Assembly (NCBI GenBank): GCA_016758965.1
Contig: JAEPRB010000174.1
Location: 22,791-86,790 of the forward strand
DNA: 64,000 nucleotides
DNA from: Circinella minor
Lineage: Eukaryota > Mucoromycota > Mucoromycetes > Mucorales > Lichtheimiaceae
Direction: 5' to 3'
This document shows positions 1 through 10,775 of this stretch, piece by piece. The position numbers and the translations under genes are program-made. Position 1 is the first letter of the stretch. Every line of letters starts with the position of its first letter. Under the pieces are notes generated by a model. It did not search any database, was not told the origin of the DNA, and worked only from the letters and a program-made list of their open reading frames with translations.

Positions 1-29
<29 letters not shown>
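1..29. repeat. (AT)n microsatellite
   Basis: The window opens with an uninterrupted AT dinucleotide run. The same class of short AT run recurs in many introns and spacers here (for example near 1130, 6768, 50510 and 58060), so it is background and not a special site. Confidence 0.9.
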
Positions 30-31
<2 letters not shown>

Positions 32-204
32 CCAGGTACCGAAATATATATTATCATAAACGTATGTCTTTTCCATTCTTGAAAAAAATCAGTATAAACA
101 CATTTGTTCAATGAAAAGCCAAAAAAAAAAAAAAAAACTGACACCAAAATATATGCATTATACATTATATAAAATAAATGGTTTTTTAATTGAATTTGTA
201 CTAG

Positions 205-1041
205 AAACAAAAAATCAATGGGCACGAGACGATCCAGCATTCTTAGTTTTATTAGCGTCACTTTTATGCGGTAAAGATATTGATTATAGTTTTGTTAGCT
301 TTTAGGTTGCTTTTTTTTTTGTATATGATTATGGGTGTAAATTTATGCTGATTTTTTTTTTGGTTTTAATTATATAGTATCTGCGGTTGCATGGGGACTT
401 GTATATGGATTAGGAATGATTGGTATATTACGTGCAATGCTATTTATGGTATTTGTAGATTTCTTACTAGTAGGATCATTAGTGGCAACATTTTCTTGGT
501 ATGTGTACAAAAAAAAAAAAGGATAAATGGAAACAAAAGAGATATATTAATATATATATATATATATATTATAGGTTCGTAACGAATCGATTCTTGACAC
601 ATAATCATATGGCACATGCAGTGGATCAAAATGTAGAATGGGCATATGCATTTGATGTTCATTGTAATTCATTTTTCCCGGTATTTCTTATTTTATATCT
701 TCTTCAATTCTTTTTCATGCCATTATTACAACGTAGCAATTGGATATCACTTTTTGTTGGCAACACAATGTATTTTACTTCCATCATTTGGTATATTTAT
801 GGTACTTTTCTTGGATTTAATGGTAAGTTTATATAATATAGAAATAAAAATTGGAGGGGGGGGGGAAGATTTTAACATGAATACTAATATATATACATAT
901 AAATATATATAACTAGCATTACCATTTCTCGTACATACTGAACTTTTCTTGTATCCAATTGTTATTTGTGTTATCCTTTATATTGCATCATTATTTGGAC
1001 TTAATATCAGTCAAAGTGTCTTATCAATTTACTTTGGTTAA
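205..1041 (+). CDS. UNC50: UNC-50 family Golgi membrane protein, 3' part (5' end outside window)
   Basis: Only the last four exons are visible: 205-270, 378-498, 575-822 and 917-1041. Introns are GT-AG and the phase closes through all joins. The joined protein reads QTKNQWARDDPAF, then VSAVAWGLVYGLG, NRFLTHNHMAHAVDQNVEWA and YAFDVHCNSFFP, ending LSIYFG-stop. These are hallmark stretches of the UNC-50/Gmh1 family, multispanning membrane proteins of the Golgi that act in vesicle traffic and, in animals, in receptor assembly. The hydrophobic blocks around VAWGL, FLILYLLQFFF, SIIWYIYG and PIVICVILYIA fit the expected membrane spans. Exon 205 opens with two bases of a split codon, so an upstream exon ending in one base (probably C, giving Gln) must lie before the window. 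The family call is firm; completeness cannot be judged. Confidence 0.92.
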
Positions 1042-1310
1042 TCCACTTTATTTTTATTTTAAATTATGATTAATAATACCTTATTACTATTGTTATTGTT
1101 TTATGTAAACAAATAATAATAAACTCTAAATATATATATATATATATATATATATACAAAATTCATATAGAAATCTTAAAAAAAAAAAATACCTTCCTTA
1201 TTTAAGTAATTTTTTTTTATATACATATAAAAAAAAAAGCGCAGCTTTTTCTTTCTTTCTTTCTTTTTTTCTTGTATTTTCTTCTTTAAATATTTAGATT
1301 TCGATCGATC

Positions 1311-2887
1311 ATGCGATTTCGTGCTAATCTCATTAATCCAGTTGGTCTCGGGAGTATGTGAATAAATAACATTTTCTAATTGTTTTCCCTTTTTCCAAAA
1401 GAAATGAATTACAATTTTTTTTTAACTTATTGTTTCTATTATAGAGATCGCGTTGACACTTGAAAAATTTGGATCGACGTGTATTTTATCAGTAGGAATG
1501 GATAGTGTACGAATTATTAAATATTCAGATAATGATGGTAGCATGCAAGCTTGGACGTACGTATATTAAATAATTATTTATTAATTATATAATACAAAAA
1601 GTTTTTATTTTGTATAACTAACTTGAGAAAGATCAACAAAATAATAGTAAAGCAGAACCGGTAAATTGGAATTTTTTTTTTTTATATATATAACCTTATT
1701 AGCTAAACATAATTCATATAACAAACCTATATCTTAAATAACATTTTATTTATTAATATGATGTAATATAGTCATCTTTATTTTCCAATTATCGAGTTGA
1801 AAGTACAAATAATAATGAAATCAATATGACAGTAGTCACTGATGATTTATTACGTGCAACACGAGCTGCACAACAATCCACTGATATCCGTATTCAACTA
1901 CGTAAAAAACGGGATCAACCTATATTAGATTGGAGTATGGTATCCGAGGTAAATCATACATTATTACCATGACAATTTGAATAGAACATCTTTATTTATT
2001 ATTTATTTATTTTTTTGTTACTATGACATTTAAATTTATAATATTATGTAGAATAGAGTTGGATCTACATGTATCATTGGTCAAGAAATTAGTGTTACCA
2101 TCATTCCTCCTGAAAGAATGCGACATATTAAAGAACCTGCAATAGCAGCTACACCTGATGTAAATAATAAATAATTGGGGGGAATTGAGGAAAATTATCT
2201 TTTATTAACAGAAATCAGTTTTTTTTTTTTTATGAATGCATAAATGAATTTTTTTTTTTTAGGCTTATATATTATTACCAAGTTTACATAATTTGAAAAA
2301 TGTAGCTGGAAGATTAAAATCAATGGGAAAATATTTGACTTTATCAGCAAATATGGCAGGCGTTTTTAAATTGTCAGTAGAAACTGAATTAGTTCAATGT
2401 GAAACTATTTATCGACATTTAGAAAACCCACAACTAGGTAAATAAATAAAATTGGGAGGGGGAGGGAATACCATGTTTTTTTTTTTATTTTTATTATTCT
2501 TATTATTATTGACTTGGGAATTTATTATTACTATTATTATTATTAGCCGGGCATGAACTTCCAGAAGATATAGAAAGCTTTGCTTCAGTTAAAATTTCTA
2601 CAGATAACTTTGTTAATTTTCTTAATAGCTATCATTTAGAACCTCAAAATGTTATTTGTTGTAAGTTTAATTTTTTATTTTGGTATTTAATCTATAAAAC
2701 AATTTAAAATTCAACTTTTTCTTTTATAGCTTTGACAGATGAACTTCAAGTAGCTTTCTATTTATATGTAAACATCGATGCCTATCGATCAAGAACTGGA
2801 GATGAACCACCACCACCACGAGTTACCACTCATAGTAATCAACCACGGACTATTATGACTTGTCATATTCCTGTATATTATGATTGA
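1311..2887 (+). CDS. HUS1: HUS1 checkpoint clamp subunit
   Basis: Eight exons: 1311-1353, 1445-1560, 1628-1660, 1772-1948, 2052-2159, 2263-2437, 2547-2660 and 2730-2887, giving about 307 residues (human HUS1 is about 280). The start MRFRANLIN matches the HUS1 start MKFRA. Other family landmarks are the block around DDLLRATRAAQ, the AYILLPSLHNLKNVAGRLKS stretch and KLSVETELVQCETIYRHLENP. HUS1 is one ring subunit of the RAD9-RAD1-HUS1 clamp, loaded at damaged DNA to activate the ATR/Rad3 checkpoint in the nucleus. The 33-base third exon (KDQQNNSKAEP) is in phase and bounded by an ag acceptor, with a close TAACTAAC branch site, and a gtaaat donor, but it could be skipped without shifting the frame. 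Start and stop are unambiguous. It lies 270 bases after UNC50 on the same strand. Confidence 0.9.
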
Positions 2888-3052
2888 TTTTCTATATTAT
2901 GACAGAAACACTCCTTTTCCAATCTATCCCCGAACACATATATATATATAAAAAAAAAAAAAAAAAGTAAACTCCCTTCTTTCTCTTTCTTTTTTTTTTC
3001 TTTTCTAACTTTCACTTCATCATTAAAAATATACCCCTTCTCATCTTAAACA

Positions 3053-3761
3053 ATGTGCAAACACATTATTAACGTTCAGGTACACTTAATCACTTTATTA
3101 ATAAAAGAAAAAAAAATTTGTATTATTCTTATTCTCTTTTTCTCTTTTTCTCTTTTTTTAATAAGTGAATGAAAAACAAAAAACAAAAATTGAAAATAAT
3201 AGGTTGCTATTAGAGCTCAATGTTGTCGACGATGGTTCGATTGTTCTGAATGTCATGCTGAAGTTTCAGATCATCCTTTACGAAGAACAGACGAGATGGT
3301 ATTTGCTTGTAAAAAATGTAAAAAAGCATTCCGAAAAGACATGCGGTTAGTATACAAAAAAAAAAGAATGAATTGTTCGCAAAAAAAAAAAAAATGTACA
3401 CTTGTTTTTTTTTTTTCTATAGTATTTATTTATTTTATTTATTATGATAGTGATTATGAAGAAGAAGATGAATATTGTCCTCACTGTGATAATCATTATG
3501 TTCTTGAAGCTATAACACCTGAACCTCAAGTAGGTATTGAAACAGGTGATTTACGTATTGATAGCAGGTAAATAATAGTTTGTTTTTTTTATATATATTT
3601 GTGTTTGGATATATTTGATTTGATTTATAAAGTTTTTTGATTGAATAACCTTGTTCATTATAATTACAATGATAAATAGAGTTGTAAAGGATTCTCGAAT
3701 GAAATTAAAAACCGATCCAAAGAGTATGTTCGACCTCGATGTCTCCGAAATGATGGGTTAG
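3053..3761 (+). CDS. CHY-type zinc-finger protein (small, fungal type)
   Basis: Four exons: 3053-3079, 3203-3345, 3451-3567 and 3680-3761, total 122 residues. The 27-base first exon encodes MCKHIINVQ and joins VAIRAQCCRRWFDCSECHAE, followed by DEMVFACKKCKKAFRKDM and DEYCPHCDNHYVLEA. Cysteine pairs CC..C..C, CxxC and CPHC plus conserved His residues give the CHY zinc-finger pattern. This architecture matches the small fungal proteins annotated as CHY zinc-finger family, related to the zinc-binding part of Hot13. Hot13 itself acts in the mitochondrial intermembrane space on small Tim proteins, but no targeting signal is visible here, so that role is only a possibility. The short first exon was chosen because it supplies the conserved MCKH start in phase; later ATGs in the intron lack family support. 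Confidence 0.85.
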
Positions 3762-4414
3762 AAAGGAAGGAAAGGAAGAAATTGTAAAAGTAATTGTTCA
3801 TTAGTAACAGTGAATACATTTAATAATAAATTAACTTTAGATACATATATAAAAAAAAAAAAAAAAAGATTCATTGGAATGATGTCTTGATTTATTATTA
3901 TATATTAGATTTTTTTTTTGTTTGAAGTGAATTATAATGGAGTATATTTGAATGCTAGTTTTTCTAATTATATATTTTTCTTCCATCGAACATATAATGA
4001 TATTTCTTTATTTTGATTTTAAATATTGGTTGTTGTAGATTTGTCTATGACACCGTGATTTTTTTTTCTCTCTTAATTCTATCAATCATTGATATTTGTT
4101 GATATTACTAATATAGTCAGCAAGTCCCGGTAACAAGGAAAGTTCACCCTAGTACATACAACTTGTGAATAATTGTAAAACTTTTTACATTTTCGTTCTA
4201 TGTAGCTTTCTTTTTCTTTTATTTATTATATACCAAATTCCACAATAATAATAATAATACAACTCTACAACAATGATCGTAACTCATACTAGTCAATAAT
4301 AAACTCGTTGCCATGATGGGCGACAAAAAAAAAAAGAACCTCTCAGTTTCACTTTAACAGAAATGAAAGAGAGGGATTTATTTGGTGTAATACAAGTGAG
4401 GAAAATTTTATATA
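3762..4414. other. intergenic, no gene seen
   Basis: AT-rich spacer between the CHY gene and the transposon. It holds A and T runs and an ATA-repeat near 4244-4259. No reading frame with family resemblance was found. Confidence 0.7.
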
Positions 4415-5210
4415 CAGTCACCGCTCGCTATAACGATATTCGATATAACGATATTTCGATATAACGATAGGGTTTTGGAGTACAAGACAGATTAAGCAGG
4501 GAAATATCGTTAATTTTATATAACGATATCCGATAGGGTTTTGGCAAAAATATCGTTATATCGAGCGGACAAATAACATCTTTGTTTTTTTAAAAAGGAA
4601 ATAATACTAGTTTGTTGGGCATTTTTTTATGTTCTAACTTTAGTTAAACATTTTTGTCAAGTCTTAATAATTTGAATATCGAATTTATCTTCTTCAGGCA
4701 CCATCTTTTCCAAAAAAAAAGGAAGCAAGTGATATTCTGCTTCTGCTTCTTTCTTATAAAAATTAGATTTGTTTTTCCCCAATTATGCTTGTCTAACTTT
4801 TTCTTTGTCAATTGGCATGGATTTGTAAATAATAATACGTAGACAGTTTTTGATGCTTATCATAATATGATACTCGCATTTTTTTTCTTATAGACGATCA
4901 GAATTAATTATATGTGATCATGCAGTCGCAATTCATTTAGAAGTAATAAGACAAGGAATATTTAATAAAGAAAACTATACAAAAAATAAGAACTGTTTTA
5001 TTTTTATAGCTTATTTTTAGTATGGACAATATAGAAGTTCTAGAGTTTAGTCTTTTTACAAGACATATAGATACAAATAAGGCCAAGTACATATGGATGC
5101 CATTTTATCCGATCATTATAACTCAGGTCAAGAATTCGATATAACGATAATTCGATATAACGATAGACTTTTGGTCTGACGGGGTGTATCGTTATATCGA
5201 GCGGTGACTG
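4415..5210. mobile_element. Non-autonomous DNA transposon with TIRs and TA target duplication (Tc1/mariner or pogo type)
   Basis: The left end reads CAGTCACCGCTCGCTATAAC and the right end is its near-exact inverse, GTTATATCGAGCGGTGACTG. Both ends are flanked by TA (4413-4414 and 5211-5212), the target duplication typical of the Tc1/mariner/pogo superfamily. Length is 796 bases with no transposase frame, so it is a deletion derivative or MITE. The ends carry repeated cgatataacgata units: three at the left (4428-4470) and two at the right (5138-5166). A further inverse end-like motif, tatcgttatatcgagcgg, sits inside at about 4551-4568, so the left 155 bases look like a small hairpin with its own ends. 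A second related copy lies at 13417. Superfamily assignment rests on TSD and TIR only. Confidence 0.8.
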
Positions 5211-5850
5211 TAATAATAGTATTCAAAAGAAACTTTACAAATATCACTAGATATTCTCAGGATGATAACTTGATAAGTAAAAATGATGAATGAGGGCATA
5301 AAAAAGATAAAAGATAAATTATGCAAGAGTTGTTTATATATATATATATAAACAACTTGATTTCTGCGTGTGATTTAACCATGAGTAGTAGTTTCAAACG
5401 GCAGAAATCGGGGGGCACAATGCATATGGGGAAACGTGAAAATAAGATTTTACTTGTCACTTTTTATAAAGATAAAAATAATGGTACGTGGGGGGGGTTC
5501 CTTTTCAATAAAAAAAGTATATATATATATACTTTCTATTCAATATGAACTTATTCATCAAAAGAATGAAAATTGAATTAGATCAACAAATTATAAAATT
5601 TGTCATTTATACTCGTTACTAAATTATTCAATCGGTTCCTTGACGTCCGCGGAGAACTATAGCTTTTATGCATGATGGGTAACGTTTTCTTTTTCTTTTA
5701 GGTTATAGATGTGTGTAACTCTGGATCTATAATAATGATTGGATAGCAATAGAAGTTGCCTCTTTAGTCATTCTAGATAATAATAATAAAAAAAACCAGC
5801 AACCATGAGTAAATCCAAACTTGTGGGGAAAGTCTTCATATATCCCACAA

Positions 5851-5882
<32 letters not shown>

Positions 5883-6788
5883 GGTTGGATCCGCTCTCAC
5901 CCGTTCTATCGCATATGAATGTTTCATTATATACATAGAAAATGAGTAATAATGAACTTGTTTTTTCATTGGAACCAATAGTTTTTATTCATTTTTACAT
6001 TTTAGTATAAATACTTTTTATGTTACTTTCTTCACTATGCATTCTACTTTCTATTTTAAATCTACATAAAAATGTATTGAATGTTATGTATCATGAAACA
6101 CTTTTTTTTTTCTTTTAGAAAAAAGAAAAGAAATATTCTGCATAGAAATCTTTGAAAAATAGCCCTATTTTGTAAATTTAAGAGATAACAGGAGCAATTA
6201 AAACAACTAAAATTATTAACCCACCAAAAATATCGGAACATTCCGCTTTATATAGATCAAGTAAAATGCAGTATAAAAAGAAATAAAGATTAAAAACGTG
6301 TGTATAACTTCATGTGATGAAAGATTTTTTCAAGTATTTAAAGATCAATATAACATAAAAAGTTGAATAATGGATTTAAGAAACGAGTTTTTGGTATTAT
6401 TATTATTATTATGATTATTTTTGACATTCCGGAATTTTACGTTTAGTTCTCCATGATTTCATGCGCTGAAGGTTACACAATGAAATCTTCTGAAGCTCTG
6501 GACAGCTTTTGGGTTTTATTGGAAAAGGCGTAAAAAATTAATTCATTCTAATGATGGTCTTTTTCAATACTTATAAAAAGTCATTGATCTGTATGTACTT
6601 TCCTTTCTTTTTTTTTTCTACATTCTTGTTCTTTCTGTCCACTTTATTATTATTATTGATTATTGTACTCAAAGGTATTCTTTCTTTTATATTCATATGA
6701 TATATTATAGAAAAATAAATAAATTATTTGATCCGTTATACTAAAATGTAAATTATATTAGATATTTATATATATATATATAACAAAA
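5211..6788. other. intergenic, with a 29-base T tract
   Basis: No gene could be supported. Short frames of 60-85 codons are present on both strands, but they run through TA repeats and homopolymers and match no family known to me. A pure T tract lies at 5854-5882. The last 150 bases before 6789 should hold the promoter of the F-box gene; no certain TATA box was picked because of the many TA runs. Confidence 0.6.
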
Positions 6789-8684
6789 ATGATGAACTCA
6801 ACATCATTCTATTCACTTCCTGTTGAAATTATGTTACTCATAACAGACCAACTAAATATCGGTGATTGTTATCATTGTAGTCAAGTTTCACGTCAATGGT
6901 ATCAGATATTCCGTCCGCGAATGTATCGATCTGTTGATATTTATGATTCAAAAATGCTTGATTGTTTTATGAAAATGGTATCTCAGGAACGAAAACAACA
7001 AGAGATTATAGCGACAACAACAAACACATCATCCCATGTATTTTTCCCTGTTTCACGTTATGTCAAGACAATTGAGATTTCTCAAGTTGAAATTCCTAAA
7101 GAATTACAAGAATTTCCTGTTCAATCCCTGGCTTGGCGTTATGTCAACCCCCTTATGTCAATGATCAGCCAAACAATAAAGTATTACGGAGACATCACTA
7201 GCCTGACATTAAAATTCACCAAGGAGGAAATTATTTCATCGTTTGATTTTTACGCCTTGCTTCGTAACATACCTCGATTGGAATGCTTGGCATTATCTGG
7301 TTTTTTCAAGGAGTTGACCATGGATCATCTTGAACAATTACATAATGAGGCACCAAAGACACTTACAAAACTTGATCTAGAAGGAGATTTGTTGGCGATA
7401 GATAATCATTGGACACAGTCTACTCAATTATTATCATCATCGTCACTGATCCAAAATCTACGATTGGCGTATCGTTGGCCAGATGCAAGAAATAGTGCCA
7501 TGTGGTTATTGTATTTTACACACAAATACCCTTGTGTTCATCGATTACAATTGGAAGGTCGAAAAGGTGCTGCTACTGTTGTATCCACATCATCAAGACT
7601 TTCAGGACGTGGTGATGAAGAACAAGATCTATTGGAAGTGGATCCACTTTGTATTCAAGCATGCAATGAATTCTCTCATCACCATCCGGATCTCAAACAC
7701 ATTCGATTGGTCAATTTAGGATTACATCCAAGTCTTTATCGTACAATGCTCCATGGTTTACATCATTGCCGAGATATTGATCTTGCCGGTGTAGAAGCAC
7801 CTTTATCATATAATGGTGAGGAAAAACAACAATGGTTGGAGGATTTGTTTGCAACTTTTCAAGAAAGAGTTGAACGATTAAATATCAAGTTAGTCTATCC
7901 AAGAATTGTCATGTTGGGACTGAGTCGGTGTAAGAATTTACGCCAGTTAACGCTCGGCAGAACATCTGGATTTATTACAAGTCGTGATCATCATTGGCAA
8001 TTATCCCTCTCGGATCTTCTCTCAAGTTGTCCGCGTCTTGTTCATCTTACTTTACGACAATTAACCATTGCATCACAGTCATCTGGATCAACATGTGTTA
8101 ATATCAATAACAAGATCCATCCATTACGAGTTCTTCGTTTAGAACATGTCGCTATGCCTGCTAGTGCTTTAAAGGATCTTGGTACACGATGCCGCCAGTT
8201 ACGTCAACTTTATATTCATTACTGCAAATGGTTAAGTCAGAATCATCAATATAATCATGTCGAGCTTCATATGGCTAACCAATCATTAGATCTTATCGAG
8301 ATCATTCAATCTGGCGATGTCTATACTCTTGAACCACATAATCTACTTGCTATCCAAACCAAGTCCTCCAAGCACAATCATTGGTTTCTCAACACCTCAT
8401 CGACATCATCAAAAGCAATTACAACAGTACCGACACAAGTGGATACCTGGAACCAAATCCGATCCATGCTCAATACACAAATATTGGAACCATTAAATGA
8501 GTTTGATGTAATGATGGTCGAACAACAAATAAAAGAACTCACAGTGGCTCGTGCTAATCGTACACCTCCTCCATCCAATAATGTCTGTCCTCATATAAAA
8601 AATGCATTGAATCGAGGATATATAAAATTTCATTGTGAATCAATTAACAAGTTTTACTTTAATGGAACCCAAATTTCTATTTAA
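6789..8684 (+). CDS. F-box/LRR protein (single exon)
   Basis: Uninterrupted frame of 631 codons. Residues about 7-50 form an F-box (SLPVEIMLLITDQLNIGDCY, then SQVSRQWYQIFRPRMY), the segment that binds Skp1 in SCF ubiquitin ligases. Downstream are irregular leucine-rich repeats with motifs such as LTSLTLKF-like, LECLALSG, LTKLDLEG, LRQLTLGR, LVHLTLRQL and LRVLRLEHV, which would bind the substrate. The substrate is unknown: lineage-specific F-box/LRR families are large in fungi and this one gives no obvious orthologue. Two adjacent Met codons open the frame; the first is used here. A second F-box/LRR gene lies at 39691-41544 but has introns and a different sequence, so they are not recent duplicates. 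Confidence 0.85.
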   Translation: MMNSTSFYSLPVEIMLLITDQLNIGDCYHCSQVSRQWYQIFRPRMYRSVDIYDSKMLDCFMKMVSQERKQQEIIATTTNTSSHVFFPVSRYVKTIEISQVEIPKELQEFPVQSLAWRYVNPLMSMISQTIKYYGDITSLTLKFTKEEIISSFDFYALLRNIPRLECLALSGFFKELTMDHLEQLHNEAPKTLTKLDLEGDLLAIDNHWTQSTQLLSSSSLIQNLRLAYRWPDARNSAMWLLYFTHKYPCVHRLQLEGRKGAATVVSTSSRLSGRGDEEQDLLEVDPLCIQACNEFSHHHPDLKHIRLVNLGLHPSLYRTMLHGLHHCRDIDLAGVEAPLSYNGEEKQQWLEDLFATFQERVERLNIKLVYPRIVMLGLSRCKNLRQLTLGRTSGFITSRDHHWQLSLSDLLSSCPRLVHLTLRQLTIASQSSGSTCVNINNKIHPLRVLRLEHVAMPASALKDLGTRCRQLRQLYIHYCKWLSQNHQYNHVELHMANQSLDLIEIIQSGDVYTLEPHNLLAIQTKSSKHNHWFLNTSSTSSKAITTVPTQVDTWNQIRSMLNTQILEPLNEFDVMMVEQQIKELTVARANRTPPPSNNVCPHIKNALNRGYIKFHCESINKFYFNGTQISI

Positions 8685-8974
8685 AAAAAAAAAAGCACAA
8701 GATATGATTTATACCCTTATTTACATTACAAAACAAAATACCCACTTTTTCCTTTATTTGCATTTAATCCATTTTTTTTGTTCTTTGCATATTCCCTTTC
8801 TCTTTTGTATATAAATTTTTTATTTTTTGTTTAATTTTATAACTTTTGTTTACGTTTCTCCATGAGTGAGATATGATGTCTATAATAAAAAAAATTGGTT
8901 TTTTTTTTAATTAACATAAAATGATGTTTCCCTTCCTGTCTTCCTTGAAAGAAAAAAAAAAGAAGTACTATTAT

Positions 8975-10046
8975 TTACCTTGCAGTACCCAAAAGATATC
9001 CATCTTGGTCATATAACCATCCATCAGCATCCATAATCCCATCGACAATATTTCTCATAGTAATTTTAAGGAATACACGTTGAGTTGGTTTTGAAGGTGG
9101 TACACGATACGTCACTTCAAATTGAAGTGATGCTCTCGCATACTCCACACCTTTTTGTATAAACGGACGTGGAATAGTTGCAATATCTGCAAAACAGCCT
9201 ATACTCTTAGCATCAATGGGTTCACCATTAGGCCATTCAAATGCATGCCATAATTCTCCTTTTTGTTGTTGATCCAAATTCTCAAATATTTTCAAAGTCT
9301 TTACCCCTCCAGCTAAACTAATCATTTTGCTTGGTTTCATCTGAGTGTTGAAATTGGGTAAACCGGGATCGTTTTCAATGAGGGGTGCAAAAGAAAATCC
9401 ATCAGGTCTACTTGTTGTAGTTATGATAGTATGTAATTTGGTGACATAGGCTGATGGATTGTAAGCATCCAGTGTAGTGAATGGTGCAGGAGTAGAAAGT
9501 TGTTTGAGAGCAACTTGGAAAACACAATATCCAGTATTGCTGGTTTTTAGGTTTACCAATTCAATTAGACAAGGTCCTACGACGCTCAGCTTAAAGAAAA
9601 AAGCATTGAATGCAACCATACGCTGTCCTGGTGTGTGTTGAAACACAGCATCCATCATAATACCATTCAAATAACCTGTCATATGTATTTGTTAGTTATC
9701 AAATTATTTTATATCTATGAGTATTCTATTATTTATTCATAACATACCGCCCTATATTATAAAAAATAAATGGAGAAATGGGAACTTAGTAGACATTATT
9801 AACCTGATAAGTAAAACAATTAATGACATACCTGTGGATTAGCATGAACCATCCGAAAATCCTGTTTTTTTTTTAAATATATATATTTATAATTAGTTTT
9901 ATTGCTAGTGGTTTCATTCTTCAAACAATAATAATGATCATTTATCCATTTTTGACACGTACGGGATGAATATTACCACTAAAAAAGACTTTGTTGTCAA
10001 TAGTTCCAATATATTCTGTATGTGTTGCTTCTTGATAACTACTCAT
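8975..10046 (-). CDS. Thioesterase-like (acyl-CoA thioesterase, hot-dog fold) protein
   Basis: Four exons on the minus strand: 10046-9963, 9861-9832, a 4-base exon 9751-9748 (GGCG), and 9675-8975, giving 272 residues. The protein starts MSSYQEATHTEYIG and the joined region reads NPQGGYLNGIMMDAV. The GGY motif after a hydrophobic/His segment, the later VNLKTSNTGYCVFQVALKQL strand-like block and the C-terminal DGWLYDQDGYLLGTA block fit the fungal thioesterase-like superfamily (tandem hot-dog, acyl-CoA hydrolysis in cytosol or peroxisome). No C-terminal peroxisomal SKL is present. Without the 4-base exon the frame hits TGA two codons after the join, so it is needed for phase and restores the conserved GG. 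The substrate cannot be told from sequence. Confidence 0.8.
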
Positions 10047-10185
10047 CCTTTTATTTTATTTTTTCGTTTGTATTGTTACGTAAAAAAAAGAGAAAGAAAG
10101 AAAGTAACAAAATGAAAGTAACTGAAATTTATGGATTCAAGCGAAATTGTGTGAAACCTCTCTCCTCCCCCAAACAGTTCGTGGT

Positions 10186-10194
10186 CTTTTTATA
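10186..10194 (-). promoter_or_regulatory. TATA box of the thioesterase-like gene
   Basis: On the minus strand the bases read TATAAAAAG about 140-150 bases upstream of the ATG at 10046. It is a full TATA consensus, followed towards the gene by a C-rich stretch. The assignment is by position and consensus only. Confidence 0.5.
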
Positions 10195-10389
10195 ATTAAG
10201 ATTTGATCTTTACAGTTTAACTTAAGTCCGTGCAGGCGTCGTCATGCAGAAAAAAAAAATGCCAGAAAGTTTTAATATATCTAAAATACTCGATTATACA
10301 TATTTAAATACAAACAGATAAGTTTGTTTATTAGCTAAAAGTCTAAGCCGGTGAATTGTTTTCTTTCTTTTACTTTATAACACTTGTTT

Positions 10390-10775
10390 AATAGTATATA
10401 GTAACTAATATTTCGGCTTACTCAGGAACAACAATGTGTTACCAACAACAATAACGCCGCTGAGAAGATCATGAGACTGTAAAGTTATTTAAAAGCCGCG
10501 TTTAGCATATATCCAATAGAGTAAATTCTAACCTATATCATGATAAGTTCTTCTTCTTTAATTAAGATCTATATTGTGGCAAATTTAAGTATAGAAGACG
10601 GTAGGATAGTAAGGGAGGATCAAGGGGTACAACTAAAAGACAGTGAAGTAAAATTAAGTACAGTCATGGAGGGGGAATGACATGACCGAAGGTAGTCTCC
10701 ATTGGGTAGGAATGGGGGACTTTTCAAAAGAAGCTGACCATAATATTTATTATTTATTTGTGGGAAGCAAAAAGA
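10390..10775. repeat. Left copy of a diverged direct duplication (partner near 14350-14715)
   Basis: The stretch around 10437-10510 (ttaccaacaacaataacg, then gagaagatcatgagac and aaagccgcgtttagcatat) reappears in the same order and orientation at 14410-14485 with roughly three quarters identity by eye. A weaker matching block (ggggg followed by cataatatttattatttatt) follows about 250 bases later in both. Boundaries are approximate. The unit has no coding frame. Confidence 0.5.

Noticed and set aside
4654..4842. Short frames within both transposon copies (about 4654-4842 and 13597-13803) as a transposase
   Set aside because: Frames differ between copies through indels and show no DDE or DNA-binding motif.
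5854..5882. 29-base T tract considered as a terminator or origin element
   Set aside because: Homopolymer runs of 12-25 are everywhere here; nothing else marks this site.
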